DNA of 64,000 nt, from positions 2,682,501-2,746,500 of the forward strand of contig VCAZ01000050.1 in NCBI GenBank assembly GCA_005784505.1. The letters are read 5' to 3'. A program made the translations under genes and the position numbers. The DNA comes from Bagarius yarrelli. Its lineage: Eukaryota > Chordata > Actinopteri > Siluriformes > Sisoridae. Below the pieces are notes generated by a model, which was given only the letters and a program-made list of their open reading frames with translations, was not told the origin of the DNA and made no database searches. Below are positions 1 through 12,369 of the stretch, one piece after another. Numbering within the stretch: the stretch's first letter is position 1; the number at the start of each line of letters is the position of its first letter.

Positions 1-660
1 GGTGGAAACATCTCATTGATGAGAAAGATCCGAAACACCAAATTGGTATGTAGTCTGCAACACATGTAGGTAGATACTTTGTGTGCATGTGTGTGTGTGT
101 GTATGACAAAATCGTACAATATCTTATCTGTCACAAAAACCATGACATGGTTCAAGTCATGGAAACTGAATGTCAAACAACAGAACAGTCTTCCTAATAA
201 AGTGGACAAGAAGTCAACATTATAGCAGTTTGAAGAAATAAGACAACTTGTGCATACGTCTCCGTCCCAGAGACTATCCTGTGGTGGAAACCTTAAAGAC
301 TGTGATAATTCTGAAAGTGAAAGAAAGTGATAATTCTGAAGCTAAAGGAAACGTTACCATATTAACCATATTATCAGTCTGTTAAAATGTCTTCTTGATG
401 TCTAATAAAAGGACATTAATTATTTATTATTAGCTGTAGATTATACAGAGCATTTGTCTAGGTAAAAAAACTGTTTTAATTAAAACATTATAACAGTCAG
501 ACCAAATCCGATCAGAGAATTTACGGGTGTTGTGGTGTAAATGGACAAATAAGATGCTGTTTGTCTCTTTATGTAACTACTCAACTCCTGTCCTAAAACT
601 GTCCACTGTGATGATGTGCATGAATGTGTTATTCTGAAAAAGCTGGATTAGCTGTGCAAC
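1..660. other. no gene recognised
   Basis: AT-rich non-coding sequence with a short TG run near 90-105. The first 46 nt could be read as an exon end on the plus strand (WKHLIDEKDPKHQIG followed by a GTATGT donor-like site), but 15 residues are too few to identify anything. Confidence 0.5.
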
Positions 661-677
661 CTAACAGAAGGGAAGGG

Positions 678-835
678 AAATGGTAGCTCAGAGGTTAAAG
701 TTTTGGACCGCTGACCAGAAAATCATAGGTTCAATTCACACCACCACCAAACAGCCACTGTTGGGTCTCTGATCAAGGCCCTCAACCCTCAAATGCTTAA
801 TTGTATAAATACAAGATAAATATTTTGGATATGCA
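678..835 (+). repeat. tRNA-derived SINE copy
   Basis: The head carries A-box-like GGTAGCTCAGAGGTTAAAG and B-box-like GGTTCAATTC spaced as in a tRNA promoter. It is followed by the family body (CACTGTTGGG, ATCAAGGCCCTCAACCC, TTAATTGTATAAAT). The same family recurs in both orientations across the window: 13660, 24340, 30760, 32832, 36590, 47310, 53860, 54290, 59165, 62830. Confidence 0.8.
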
Positions 836-840
836 AACCT

Positions 841-983
841 AACTGAAAAGAGGGGGAGAAAGAAAGAAAGAGACGGAGTGTGATAATAAAAGAGATAAAG
901 AGAAAATCAGACAGTGACACAAATAGAGAGAGAGAGAGAGAGAGAAACAGAGAAACAGAGAAAAAGGACAGAGACAAAGTGAA

Positions 984-1026
<43 letters not shown>

Positions 1027-1270
1027 CCACAAGAGAAAGAAAGAGAAAGATAGACAGTGAGAGACAGAGAGACAGACCACAGAGTGTGAGAAAAAGAAAT
1101 ACAGAGAGAAAAGCAGACGGAGAAAGACAGACAGAGAGAAATAGAGACATGCAGAGACAAAAATTGAGAGATAGAAAGAGAGAGAGAGAGAGAGAGAGCG
1201 CGAAAGAGACAGATATAGCGTGAGAGAGGAAGAGAAAGAGAAAGAGAGAAAGAGAGAGAGAGATGGAGAA
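841..1270. repeat. GA-rich low-complexity tract
   Basis: Interrupted (GA)n with GAAA and GACA variants. The open frames on the minus strand here (Leu/Ser-rich) are artefacts of the CT repeat. Confidence 0.95.
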
Positions 1271-1640
1271 GGACTGGGATGCAGGTACTGTCTGGTGCTA
1301 CATGCTGTGTCGAGGACGGTACTGAAACATAAAACTAGGGACCAATCAGTCTGAATGATCAGTTGTCTGTTTCCATCACCTGTGAATCCATTACTTTTTT
1401 TTAGAGGTTGTTCCTGCTCTCTCTTTTATTCACAAAACCATGCGTGTAAAATCAGGCTTCCTAACTGGACAGGATTGATGTTCATCACTTTGTGTTATTT
1501 TGTAGTGATTAAATGTTCCTTCTCTTTTTTTCAGCAGGATATATTTAAAAAATCTACACATCCAGGGACTATACTATCAGACTATTTATCCCGCACCCCC
1601 CCTGGTTTGAGTTAGCCCCTAAGCTATTACACGCTGACTC
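1271..1640. other. no gene recognised
   Basis: Ordinary non-coding sequence between the GA tract and the pyrimidine-rich jumble. Nothing supportable seen. Confidence 0.5.
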
Positions 1641-4600
1641 AGGTGTTTTTCCCTCCCTTCCCCCCCCTTTCTTCTTTCTTTTTTTTTCCCTTCCTCTTCT
1701 TTTCCTCCCTCTCCCGATTAAAGCCCGCTCCAGCCGATTCCTTTTTTCACCTTGGCTCTCTCCTTTTTCCCCCTTTTTCTTTTTTCTTTCCTTCTCTCTT
1801 CCCTCTTTTCCCCCCTCCTTTTCTTTTTCCTCCGCTTTTCTCCTTTGCCTCCATTTTTTTGATGTGCCCCCCCTCCTTGATATCCCACTCCATGGTGTTT
1901 CGATCGTCACCTCACTTCAGGCTTCCTTTTCCCCTTTCCGCCCCCTTTATTTCCTCTCCCATCCTTCCACCTCCTTCCCTCTCTCTCTGGCATTTCTCCG
2001 TCCGACAGTTATTGGGTGAAGCACGTACGTTATCTTTCCGATTTAAGTAAGTAGCGTGATCTGATACCTTAGATACTCATGGGTGGCCCCCCCACCCTTT
2101 TTCCCCCGCTTTTGCACATCCCCCTTTCTCAGTAAAGACCCTTATCCCAACTTGACCATCATTCTTTGCTTTGATGACGCCGTGACTCTTCTTATCTGCG
2201 TGCATGGCTTTCATCCCCCATCTCAAGTGTTGTTTATTTCCCCTTACTCGGCCGCAGCTTGTTTTCTGTCTCCCCCCCATATTTTTTGTTTTCCTTTCAT
2301 AGCACCCCTTTATGGTTTTTTCTTCATTCCCGCGCCGCGATCTCATCCTTATCCCCCTGGTTGTTATTTGTATAGCTGTTGTCTCATTTCATCCCCTACT
2401 TCTTGGGTTTGAGTTTCCCTGTCTTTTCTGTTCGTCCTCCTGGTTGATTTTGTTTTGTCACTGTTATCCCATCCCTGTCGTGGGACTTTGCCTGCTTTGC
2501 AAATCTTCTTGTCAAGTCTTAAACACTATCTTTTCATAGTTTCCGGTACCTAACACGAAAAAGTCACACATGTCCTAAGATTGTAGCTTCTAGGGTGCCA
2601 CCCTTGATCACCGATCCACCCTTTGACCAGTCCTGTGCCTTTGTTCACTTGCTCATGACCTTACCACCCACGATTATGTGTCTTCCCATTGGTCCCCCAC
2701 TCATTTTAAAAGCCCGGTGCGCCCACCACCGTACGTTGACCAGTTCTTTAAACACTCAGCCACACGTCAAAGCCGTGTGCCCCACCAGCGGCCTCCCTCT
2801 CCAGTCCTCTTTCCCCCACACGACCTACCACCCTCCAATACACATCGAATCTGGTGGTTCTCCTGTTGTTTTTGCGTTTTTCCCCTTGTTAGGTGTTCTT
2901 GTGACTTTTGTCTAGTGCCCTTGTTACTACAGTGCGAGCTATTCTTCTCTCCCTTTCCTTACTATACATCTAGACATACATCCCTATCCCTCGACTCACC
3001 ATGTTACGCTAAATGATCCCATCTTTGTAAAAGACAGCCATTCGCCAACGACCTTGGGCCATTGTCGAGCCCTTTTTTTAGTTCCACCCTTTGGTTTTGT
3101 TTCACGGATTTTTTCCCCCATTGTGGGTGTCTTATTTTTTACTCCTCCCTTCCCCCTCCTTTTTCTTGACGTTTTGTGTATTGCACCATATTACAACCAC
3201 ACAGGTCCACAGCGAGCAAGTGATTGTTTACTAATTCCTTCTTCTTTCCGAGTTGTTTCGATGGAGGCACTCTATGGATAATTATACTGGATACCGCGTA
3301 TAGCTCTTGCCCTGCATCTATTTACTTGCGCATTGCCCGTGTTGGTCATAGTCCCCCACTAGTGCCACATGGACAGTTGGTCTGATCATAGTCTCCCCGA
3401 GTTTCACCACAAATCCCTAGCTTACAGTATTACTGTTTTTGTGAATTTCCCCTTCCGTCTACCGACCGAATTGCAATGTTGTCAGAAAGTTGCAAAGGTA
3501 CTTTCCCCTAGACAGTTCTGAGTCCAACGTCCAGTGCCGTCTATTTCACCCTTACCATTTTCACCGCTCCCCATGTGCAACACTCTATTCGTCGGTGAGA
3601 TATCCCCAAATGCGGCAACCCAACACGTTGACATGGGAAGTTCACGACATTCCTCCACACGTACTTTTTTTTATAATCATGTGGTAAAGCCTTACAGCCG
3701 CACGTACTTCAATTTCTTCTTTGACACCCTATCAACCTGATCCTGCCCTGCATGATTGCAGTGACCAGTCTTCTAAATCTTTAAGAATATGCCTCGCGCC
3801 GTTTTACACCTTTTCCACCCCACTTCCCTTCCCCCTTTCCACCTTCTTTTTTTCTCCTTTTCCACACCCTTTTTCACTTTTTTATTTTCACCCTTCCTTT
3901 TTTTGCCCTCTTCCACCTTTCTCTCATTTCCCCCCCTCCCCCCACCGACCCCGCGCCTCCGCGCTTTAAGCTCTCTCCCCTTGTACCCTTTAGTCCCAGC
4001 CGTGTTTTCGTATCTTATTGCCCGTTCTATATCAATGATTCGTTCTTCCTCTGACATACCTATCTGCCCCCATCCCACGAGAGACACTACTAGATTCTTG
4101 TCCCCCGCACCTCTTAGTTTATCCTCTGTCACGCAGCCGCACATCCGCTAAACACCTTATCCCCAGCACGTCGTTTCCTCCTTACGTTGCTGTCTGCCTT
4201 CTGTCTGTCGCACACTGCCACCGCCCTTTTTTCCCCTATACCATCTTCTGTTACCCTTCTTTTTACTTAGCTTTGCCAGAGTTGTAGGAACTTTTTTTCT
4301 TTGTATTTTTCTCTCCCTTAGAGATTCAGTGCACCTCTTTTCACCCCCTGCTCATTTGATGCATCTTTCGAGTCGTGTTTCATTATCTTTGCTATTGATG
4401 CCCCTCTTTTACCTACACCCCAACCCCTTTCGCTATAATTTTTCCCCATTTACATTATCCCTTTTGGTCCTTTTTTTATCGCATACCTTTTTCGTATGGT
4501 GTGCATTGCACTACACCCACTCGGTCAATTTCATCTCAGTTTACCTCTATATCCCCGATGTTCCCGCCGTGACCCCCACGCCCGAAGGAATCCGTTATTC

Positions 4601-5600
4601 ATTTATCTGTTTACGGTGGCGCCCTCGGCCTCCCTGTCCACTTTTCCCCACCATCCCCACATTTTTGGAGTATTCCTTTGTGACACCTTTCTTCTCTCCC
4701 CCCCGTGCCCCTCCACCTCTATCTTACCCCATAATCTCCTCCTTCCTGTTTGTTTTTCTATATATGTGTCGACCCACGTTGACCCTCGCGCTCTCTTGTA
4801 ATTGGCCCTATACTTGGCCAAGCGCGTCATTTCGCTTTTCCCCTCTTCTCGGCTCTACCCCGACTTTTTGTCCGTTGATTTGAGGACCCCTGCATCCCTT
4901 GTGTGTGAGTCTGTTCCTCCCTCATTATGTGGCTTTTCCCTCCTTTTGAGTCTCTTATATGGTTTCAAATTTATTTCATGTTTATTTTTCCAGTTTACTC
5001 CTCCCATCTAATCTTCTCCCTACTACCCAGCGCCCCAAACCACCAGATTTATCTTGCAATCCGACCCCCCCCCCCCACCTCATCAGCATACCTGTTGCGC
5101 TCAATGCAGTGCATGCACGTTTTTCTCTTTTTCTCCCTCCTCATTTATCCTTTCCCTCTGTCATTTTCCAGACCGTTTCCCCCAATTTTTTTTTTTTTTC
5201 CCTCTCTTCTCTGGGTTTATTATTTTTAGGAGGAAACCTGATTATACCCCACGACGTTCTATCATTTTACTGTTGCCCCCCACCCCTTCTTTTTTTCTCC
5301 TTCCCCCCGCCTTTCTTTTCTCTTTTCCCCCGGCGTCATTTGTCAGACCATACTTCGCATTTCATTTGAATTTCCCTCCCACTCTTCCACCTTTCCCCCC
5401 CTCAGCATTCTCCCCGCCCACCCTCCCCCCCCTTTATTCTTCTCTTTTCACCCTCCCCCACCCCCCCGCTTGCATTTTTTCCCCATCCTCCGTCCGCCTT
5501 ATTCCTGTTTCCCTTTTACCCCCCTCTATTCTCCGTATGCACCACTCAGCTCCCTCCCCCCTACATACTACCATTTTCTGCCTGTGCACTCACCTTTTAT
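1640..5600. other. pyrimidine-rich garbled sequence, probably low-quality consensus
   Basis: About 4 kb composed mainly of C and T on the plus strand, without a repeat period, with many C and T homopolymers of variable length. Open frames are Pro/Ser/Phe-rich and occur in several frames at once, as expected from composition alone. It runs directly into a stretch that is demonstrably an insertion-laden copy of sequence elsewhere in the window (5600-10740), and I infer the same origin here. I could not align this part to another segment by eye. It may derive from the reverse strand of the GA-rich region at 16800-17400. Confidence 0.6.
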
Positions 5601-8600
5601 CCTTTATGTTTGGTCGTTGTTTTCTCCGTTATGCGGCCCGCTTGCTCAGGGGCCCCTCCGTAACTTCTTACGCGAACCGGTGTCCTTTCAACTTGGTTGA
5701 CGGTTTAAATTAATGTTTGTAGTGTCACCAATCTTCCAATTAGTAGTTCTTGTACCTTTGAGACACAACTCACAGCCACCCTCGATTTTCGCTACTCATT
5801 CAGTTCCTTACCCTTGTCTTACGGATTTTCCTTTTTGCCCCTCCGCCGAGCGCGCTCTGTTTGCTTCTATTCTTTGCGGCCTGTGTTTTTTTCCTTTACC
5901 CCCCCCCGTTTTGCAGGTATATGTTCTTTTTCTCGCACGCAACAACTTCAATGTAGCAGCATTCACCACACCCTAAACAGGTCTTCTTTATATGTACAGT
6001 GTGTCCTCAGTCAACCAATAATGTGTACTCTTGGATTGTCACGTTTTAGCTGACGCGCCGTCACCGACCCTTCCCCCCTATGTGCCACTTTCAAATGTTT
6101 TTTAAATATGACCGTAACAAATTTTTAGATTATTTTATATCACAATTAAAAAAACTTGGATAAACACCCCCCACAATCTCCTCAGTGCAGGCCAAGCCAT
6201 CACAACATAGTGAGCTAGTACGACGGGAGAACTGCGCAGACAGCCTTTATGCTGTTGTGAATAAGATGCAGCCTCTATGTGAATGGGAGTTTCTTTTTCT
6301 CCTTTTCTCCCCTTTTCCTAATGCTTGTATGTTCTTTTTGGTTGTCTTCCCATATGTACACCCACTGCAAAGGGATTGATGGAGGCCGAGCTTTGCACCT
6401 TCATGCATCGCTCGTCCGCATTCACGTTACAACAGTGACCTACTCGTGCTCCCGCATTTTCTGTTACCCACCGTGACACGAGCTCCGATAAAGGACAGTG
6501 ATCTCGATTTCTTCTCTCCCACACAAGGCAGTACACATACCCTGATTGACATATTTTTGAGAAGTTCCGTGCCCTGAAAATTAGACAGTTTTTTTGGTTT
6601 TATGAGCTGTCTTGATTTCCAGATATTAATTTTTAGAACTGGCTCCGATAATGATTTTTTGCGTTAGCGAGTTCGCATCTTTGTAATGCCAGCCACCGAA
6701 CACGATTATTCTTCATGATTACGATTAACACCCCTTTCGCTTTCTGTGTAGATAATGTATTTGTTTCATTTTCTGTGTGTTCAGTGTTGTGAGTTTCTAC
6801 ACATGTTCAACACAAAGCGCGCCAGACGTAGTTTTTACCTGCATTTTGAATGCCCTAATCTACTTTTCTTTCATATACAGAATACATCAGAAAATCACAC
6901 AATAGTTTCCCCACCCCAAAAACTCACTCCAGTATAGTGTGTCTTTCTCGCTAACTTCTCTGACGCGTAAATATTAACACAATGATATTGAATGCCACCT
7001 CTGAATATCCCACACATTTGATTGTGCAATTAGCGCTATATGTTTTAAACTTGAGTTCTTGTCGTAGTCACAGCGATCGTGCACACCCGCCTACAAGACA
7101 GCGATGGCGCCGCTATGAGCTAGACACCAACCACCTCTCTTCAGTGTCTCTCATTGTTGGTTTCCGCTTATTTACTTATGCCCATACGACCCTGGTTACA
7201 TGTGTTTTGTGCTATAACAAACATACACCAACACCAACACACCCGCCATTAGATCACCAGCACAGGGAGCAACGATATTTCTCAACCCCCAAAACGATAT
7301 CGAAAATGTCTGTTTACATTGTTCACGTGCCTTATCACACTTTACACGGTTTGCAAAGCATGACATTCAGGTGGTTCTTGTGATGACCGTTTTATTATAT
7401 TTGTGAATAAATCTGTTTTGCTATCCCTTGGACCCAAGTATAATAGTCCTTTTGAGGCCCCATCTCTTTGTGTAACTACGCCACACTTTTTGCGTGCTGT
7501 AAAGCCATGATATTAAACGTTTAATGGTTCGTACGACAAAGAAGGTATGATTAAGCAACTTTTGACATGTCATCTTGGCCTCGTCGCCTTCTCGAGGACA
7601 AGTTGTCATTTACATTTCAATTCTCACCCCCTGGCGTGCTGGACCTCACATATTCATGCCACGTGCGAGTCCTTGATTGCCTAGCCAATTAGATGCATCC
7701 GGGCACTGACCCCTTAAAGGTTAACTGGTGAGATCGACTCTTCAAATTGTTTTCTTACCCCCTGTTATCGCCCCGCACATGTGTCCTTGATAAGGAGAAC
7801 AACTGTTAAGTAACCGCCCGCTCTACTATGCTCGCTCCTATACACTGTGCCCCACGACACGTGCTTATGTAGCATTTTGGATGTGTTTACCAATTCGCTG
7901 TGTATGACAGGAGACTGGTCATCACAATGGCACACACACAAACCAAATCATGCTGCACCATACTGAGAGCTGATGGTTGTGGAGATGATGACCATCAGAC
8001 TAGTGTGGGGCAAAATAACAACAATTAATAAATAAAGCATATACCTTGCTAGATCGAGTTTTTCTGTGAAACGACACAAAAACCCATTTTTTTCGCTTCT
8101 TAAAACCAACCACCCACATATGAAGGTGGACTTTGGGGACATCGGTATTGCATTCATTTACTCACATTTAGGGGTTGGAGCATACACACCACACACCTCT
8201 TATCACCCCCACCAACACATATTTTAACATCACATCCAAAACCCTAGAAATATTTAGCCTCAGGCATGGTGTCACTGAGTAAGAGTTAACAGCTTTAATC
8301 TAATATAACAAACTATGTTTGAACTGATTAGTTGATTTGACTTTGTTCATTTGCAGTCTACGATAGTCTATGGACGTATCAGAAGCTACATACAGAAACG
8401 GTCTATTATTATACGATGGTGTCCTTGCATCTTGTGATCTTAGTACAGGCTATAGAGTTGGAGACGTGTTATCAGATGCGGATTCGTTGTATCGTCTTTT
8501 GTATCACTGAGTGCAATTGAGGTATTATCAGGGCGGTTGCAGGGCCCAACAGTGCCCCCCCACACCCAGTCACATGTATGGTAGAGGGATGATCTCGACA

Positions 8601-8849
8601 ACCTGAGCTTCGATACATAATAACGCCAATACTTAGAACCGACCACTATTAGCCATATCATTTATAGATACATCAAGCAGGCTCTAATCTATGCATGATA
8701 GCAAAGATGTGTTGCCGTTTCACGGACTGCCAGTGTTTCCCTGAGCATACTATCAGGCAGTTGTGCACTTAGTTGTACTGGTTATCTTAACCTTTTTCCC
8801 ATTTCATGAATCCCCATCACCAACGCTTGCCTTCATTTTTCTTTTTCTA

Positions 8850-9340
8850 GCCCTTCCCTTCATGCCCTTCTGTCATCATTTTTGATCATTATTACCCAAT
8901 GTGGAACCGAGACCCTATTTCCCTCCACTCTCCCCTCAACCTTCTTCATTTCCCCCCCCCCTTTACCATACCCTTCCACCAATGAGTCTCTTTCACAAAG
9001 AACATACTTTCCTCCCACCTGCCTTCCCTATGCACACCTATGTCTGCTTCTTTTTTGTATTTTGAAAAAGGGAGCCGAGACGGCGTGATGAAGCGTGTTC
9101 AGTCAGGCGCGTTGAAACCATCTTTGTCCACACTGTACTTGTCATCTTAGTGTGCTTTTCATTTTTTTCCTTTTCCTTCCGTAAATGGGCAGGGAAATGG
9201 AAGGGCGCTGACAGTTTGGGGTCTCGGTGGCTATGACACCTTTAGTATCTTTCCTCCCCTTTTATCTCGGGCTGATGGCCTGTGGACACCATTGGCCCTA
9301 CTGCTGCAGATTGCTTCGCTTCCGGTACTTTAGCCTCCTG
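8850..9340 (-). repeat. inverted degraded copy of about 11840-12260
   Basis: Within the garbled stretch, this part matches the reverse complement of 11840-12260 (equally 34880-35300). Matches include TTTTGTATTTTGAAAA, GGGAGCCGAGACGG, TCAGTCAGGCGC, CACTGTACTTGTCATCTTAG, GGTCTCGGTGGCTATGAC and CTACTGCTGCAGAT. Order is preserved in reverse. It sits between forward-matching segments, so two orientations are interleaved. Confidence 0.85.
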
Positions 9341-9729
9341 AAATAGGCCGTTGTTGTGGCTGTCATCGTAGATTTAGTTGTTGTGGCAATATATACTTTT
9401 GTAATGTATCGGTTACAAGACCCAGTATTAGAAACGCAACAGATTAATCAGAAACACACTCGCGTACGCATGTGGTAAGAGTCCCAACCCATGCAAGGCC
9501 TACGATTCTAGTCCATCCGTATTCTGCTGGTGTGATTTAATGCAACCCCTCTGCTAAAGAAAATGCTGATAAAGATCTGTCCAAGCTCTATTATGTTTAA
9601 GTAGGATGATCACTGTGCTGCGTTTCTGATTGATGCAGTGTGTATGCATCACTAGTAAACTAATAGTCTAAGTTAGATCACGCGGACCACCACGTTCTGA
9701 GGTGCACTTAAGAAACAAGCACGCTCATC

Positions 9730-9850
9730 GTTTTGTCTCTACATTAAAGCAGCTGATTCCTCTTGCTACATTATAGCTGCCACATTAAAGTTTGTGGACA
9801 CCCCACTCTCAGCTGTTGGTTCTCTCCCTCACATTTTGCTATAATGTGTG
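9730..9850 (-). repeat. second inverted fragment, copy of about 11560-11680
   Basis: TTTTGTCTC, CTACATTATAG, CCACATTAAAGTTTGTGGAC, ACCCCACT, TCAGCTG and TTTTGCTATAA match the reverse complement of 11560-11680 in order. Flanking sequence (9440-9720 and 9990 onward) matches the plus strand of the 33190-33490 region instead. Confidence 0.8.
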
Positions 9851-11164
9851 CCTCCCACCTTTTTCCTCGTCCGCCCCTGTCTTTTGTAGCCCCTTATTCC
9901 TTCCCGCCCCTCTCCCTTCAACGCCACAAACCAGTTTTTCTCCTTTACCTGATAACAGTGACAGTTTGTCAGCGACTACAACCGAGTTATGGTTTGAGTA
10001 CTAACAAAGCATGGAGGAGCTTTAGTGCGATTTTGGACTACTTGTCAGCTAGAGTGATGCTTAAGCCCCGGATCTATGCCTCGGTCATCAACACATTGCA
10101 CAAATGTGTGACCCACTTCCACTGTTGCACTGACAGCCATACCGTAAGCAGATTTCCTTTGTTTCACCAGTCACTACAGCCAACCGGCACCTAGACGCAG
10201 CGCGAAAAAGGAATGTGAAGAGCATAAGGATGGAATGACTTGTTCGTAACCAGTGGAAGAGCGATGAACTGACAGGAAACTCCAGCGTCTTGTTAGTCTG
10301 ACCTAAACTAGTACTAAATCTGTCCTCATACCACTGAAAGTTATTTGGGGTTTGGGGATGCATACTGCTGTATCCCAATCGACCCCACGATCGCCCAACT
10401 CGATTAGTTTACCCTAACATCTTTTGTGTTTTAAGCGTCCGAGTGAAATCTCTACAGCCTCTTCTAGTGTAAACCGCTTTATGTGCAGGATCTCAGATCT
10501 TGAATGTGCGCCGACCTAGGTTAGCCTTTTTGCATGCTTGTACTTACCCTTTTAGTAGGGCCTATAACCACGGGGTAAGATCCTATGGCCTAAATCTCCA
10601 ACGCTTTCGTCGATAGATCACCAAGCCCCCCGCCACGTTCACCATACACGATTTGAGGACACAGACGAAGATTGTTGTAGCCAAACGACTTCGGGACACA
10701 CGGAGGTGGATTCCATGTCTCAATGACCAGTTTCCCCTTCTGCCGCGTTTTATTTAAAAATGTTATCCAAAGGAGTGCTTTCAGGTTAGTTTAATTTTTT
10801 TGACGCACATTAAAAAATAACGCATATTGTTTAAATATTTAAATGCTAAAAACTCCAATACTAAGTTCTTATATGTGATCTCAGTTAATATTCTGTATAA
10901 TGTATAATATGATATGTCCTTTATAGAACCATATGCTACGGAACAGTTCGGCAGTAGTTGTCTATACACAGTAAAAATATACATCAAAATATTAATCAGT
11001 AAGGGTTGCATTTTAATAGCAGTTATTTTAATTTTCTAAAAAATTGTATACCCATATATATGTTGTTTTACCTTTAATTCTCACTTAAGTGCCCCTACGC
11101 ACCATCCTTGTATTTTTTTCTACCATTTCCTACGTGCTCCGCTCTTCCTCAGAATCCTCACTTT

Positions 11165-11320
11165 TCGATGTCCATCTAGTAGTTGGGGGGTCATAGCACA
11201 GGGTCAGAGCTAGAATACAGCGCCACTGGAGCAGGAAGGGTTAGGGGTCTTGCTCAAGGACCCAACAGTGGCAGACTGGCGGAGGTGGGGCTGGAAAACA
11301 CAGATCAGACAATAACTTCA
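11165..11320 (+). repeat. dispersed repeat family 2 (SINE-like), unit 1
   Basis: Contains CAGCGCCACTGGAGCAGGAA, GGGTTAGGGGTCTTGCTCAA and GGACCCAACAGTGGCAGACTGG. Close relatives lie at 19265-19520, 24495-24720, 34170-34360, 42190-42440, 47440-47660 and 59300-59470, so this is a dispersed family distinct from the tRNA-headed SINE, though it shares the GGCCCAACAGTG-type body. Any ORF here is repeat-derived. Confidence 0.75.
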
Positions 11321-12369
11321 GGTAAGGAGCAGTGGTGCAGTCAAGGTTCCAGTTCATCCCATTGGTGTTCAGTGATGTTAAGATTAGGACTTTAGAGTTG
11401 GAAATACCTGGGTCTTCTGCGCAATCATAACACACCACAACTTATTGGAACTCAGAGTTCAAAAAAATAGCTTTTTGTTCCTTTTAGTTCCAGTGAAGGA
11501 ATAATGAAATGCTACAACATACAGAGTCATTCTAGGCAACCGTGTGCTTCCAAATTTATAGCAAAATTTTGGAGAGAAACCACAGCTGATAGTGGGGTGT
11601 CCACAAACTTTAATGTGGCACTATAATGTAGCCAATGAGGAAAGCAGCTTTAATTAGGAGACAAAACATGAGCTCACCCAAACGTCCCTATCTAACAGAT
11701 ATTGTGTTGTGACATCATCTAAACACACAGAATAAGGAGGAGTGTCTTTCCCATGTGCTTTTCGGTCTCTAATCCTGGTCTTTAGACACAAAATATAATC
11801 ACAAAAACTGTACACAACTGCATATTCAGGGCTAATTACAGTAAGCTAAAGCATCTGCAGCAGTAGCCATGGTTTCACTTCCTCAATCTCTAGACAAGAA
11901 GTCTGCCGAACTCTCAACTGTTGTCATAGCCACCGAGACCCAAACTGTCAGCTGTCCTTCTTTAACCTGCCCATTAAACAGGCAGAAAATGAGAACAATA
12001 GCAACATGCACACTAAGATGACAAGTACAGTGTGGAACAAAGAGGGTTTCAAAGCGCCTGACTGAAAAAGCTTCATCACTCCGTCTCGGCTCCCGTTTTC
12101 AAAATACAAAAAAAGAAGCAAGACATAGTTGTGCATTAGAGGAGAGCAGGTGGGAGGAAATAATCAATGTTCTTTTGAAAGAGAGCTCATTGGTGAGAGG
12201 TGGGCTTTTAACGTGGGTTTGGAAACTGAAGACTGGAGGAGGGATAGTGGAGGAGCCTAAGGGTTCGGAACAGCTTTTAATAGAAGATAGAATTATGTAA
12301 CTTGGAGTTCAAGAAATGAAGTTGTGCACAGAACATTGTACCTACCCATAAACAAGAACACCTGCTTAA
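11321..12369. other. msh3 intron-side non-coding sequence, unit 1
   Basis: No exon recognised. It includes a short fish MITE-like end (GTGTCCACAAACTTTAATGTGGC near 11598) and the segment that reappears inverted in the garbled region. Unit 2 counterpart is about 34361-35420. Confidence 0.5.

Larger units (their letters stand above)
5600..10740 (+). repeat. insertion-riddled copy of about 30800-33965
   Basis: Collinear anchors connect this stretch to clean sequence further right: 5728-5747 equals 30885-30904 exactly (20 nt). Further matched places are 5641/30839 (TTGCTCAGGGGCCC), 5961/31004 (ATTCACCAC), 6567/31417, 7410/32015, 7880/32397, 8165/32638, 9440/33199 (CAGATTAATCAGAAACACA), 9995/33465 and 10740/33963. 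Between anchors the copy differs mostly by inserted bases and is about 1.6 times longer. Random insertion at this rate is the error pattern of an uncorrected single-molecule read rather than evolutionary decay. Confidence 0.85.

Noticed and set aside
1..52. Possible plus-strand exon end reading WKHLIDEKDPKHQIG with a GTATGT donor
   Set aside because: Only 15 residues before the window edge; cannot be identified or tested here.
678..760. A possible true tRNA gene
   Set aside because: A and B boxes present, but no acceptor-stem pairing and the sequence continues into a repeated SINE body found at ten other sites.
1640..5700. Many Pro/Ser/Phe-rich open frames, up to 219 codons
   Set aside because: Explained by extreme C/T composition, overlapping in several frames on garbled sequence.
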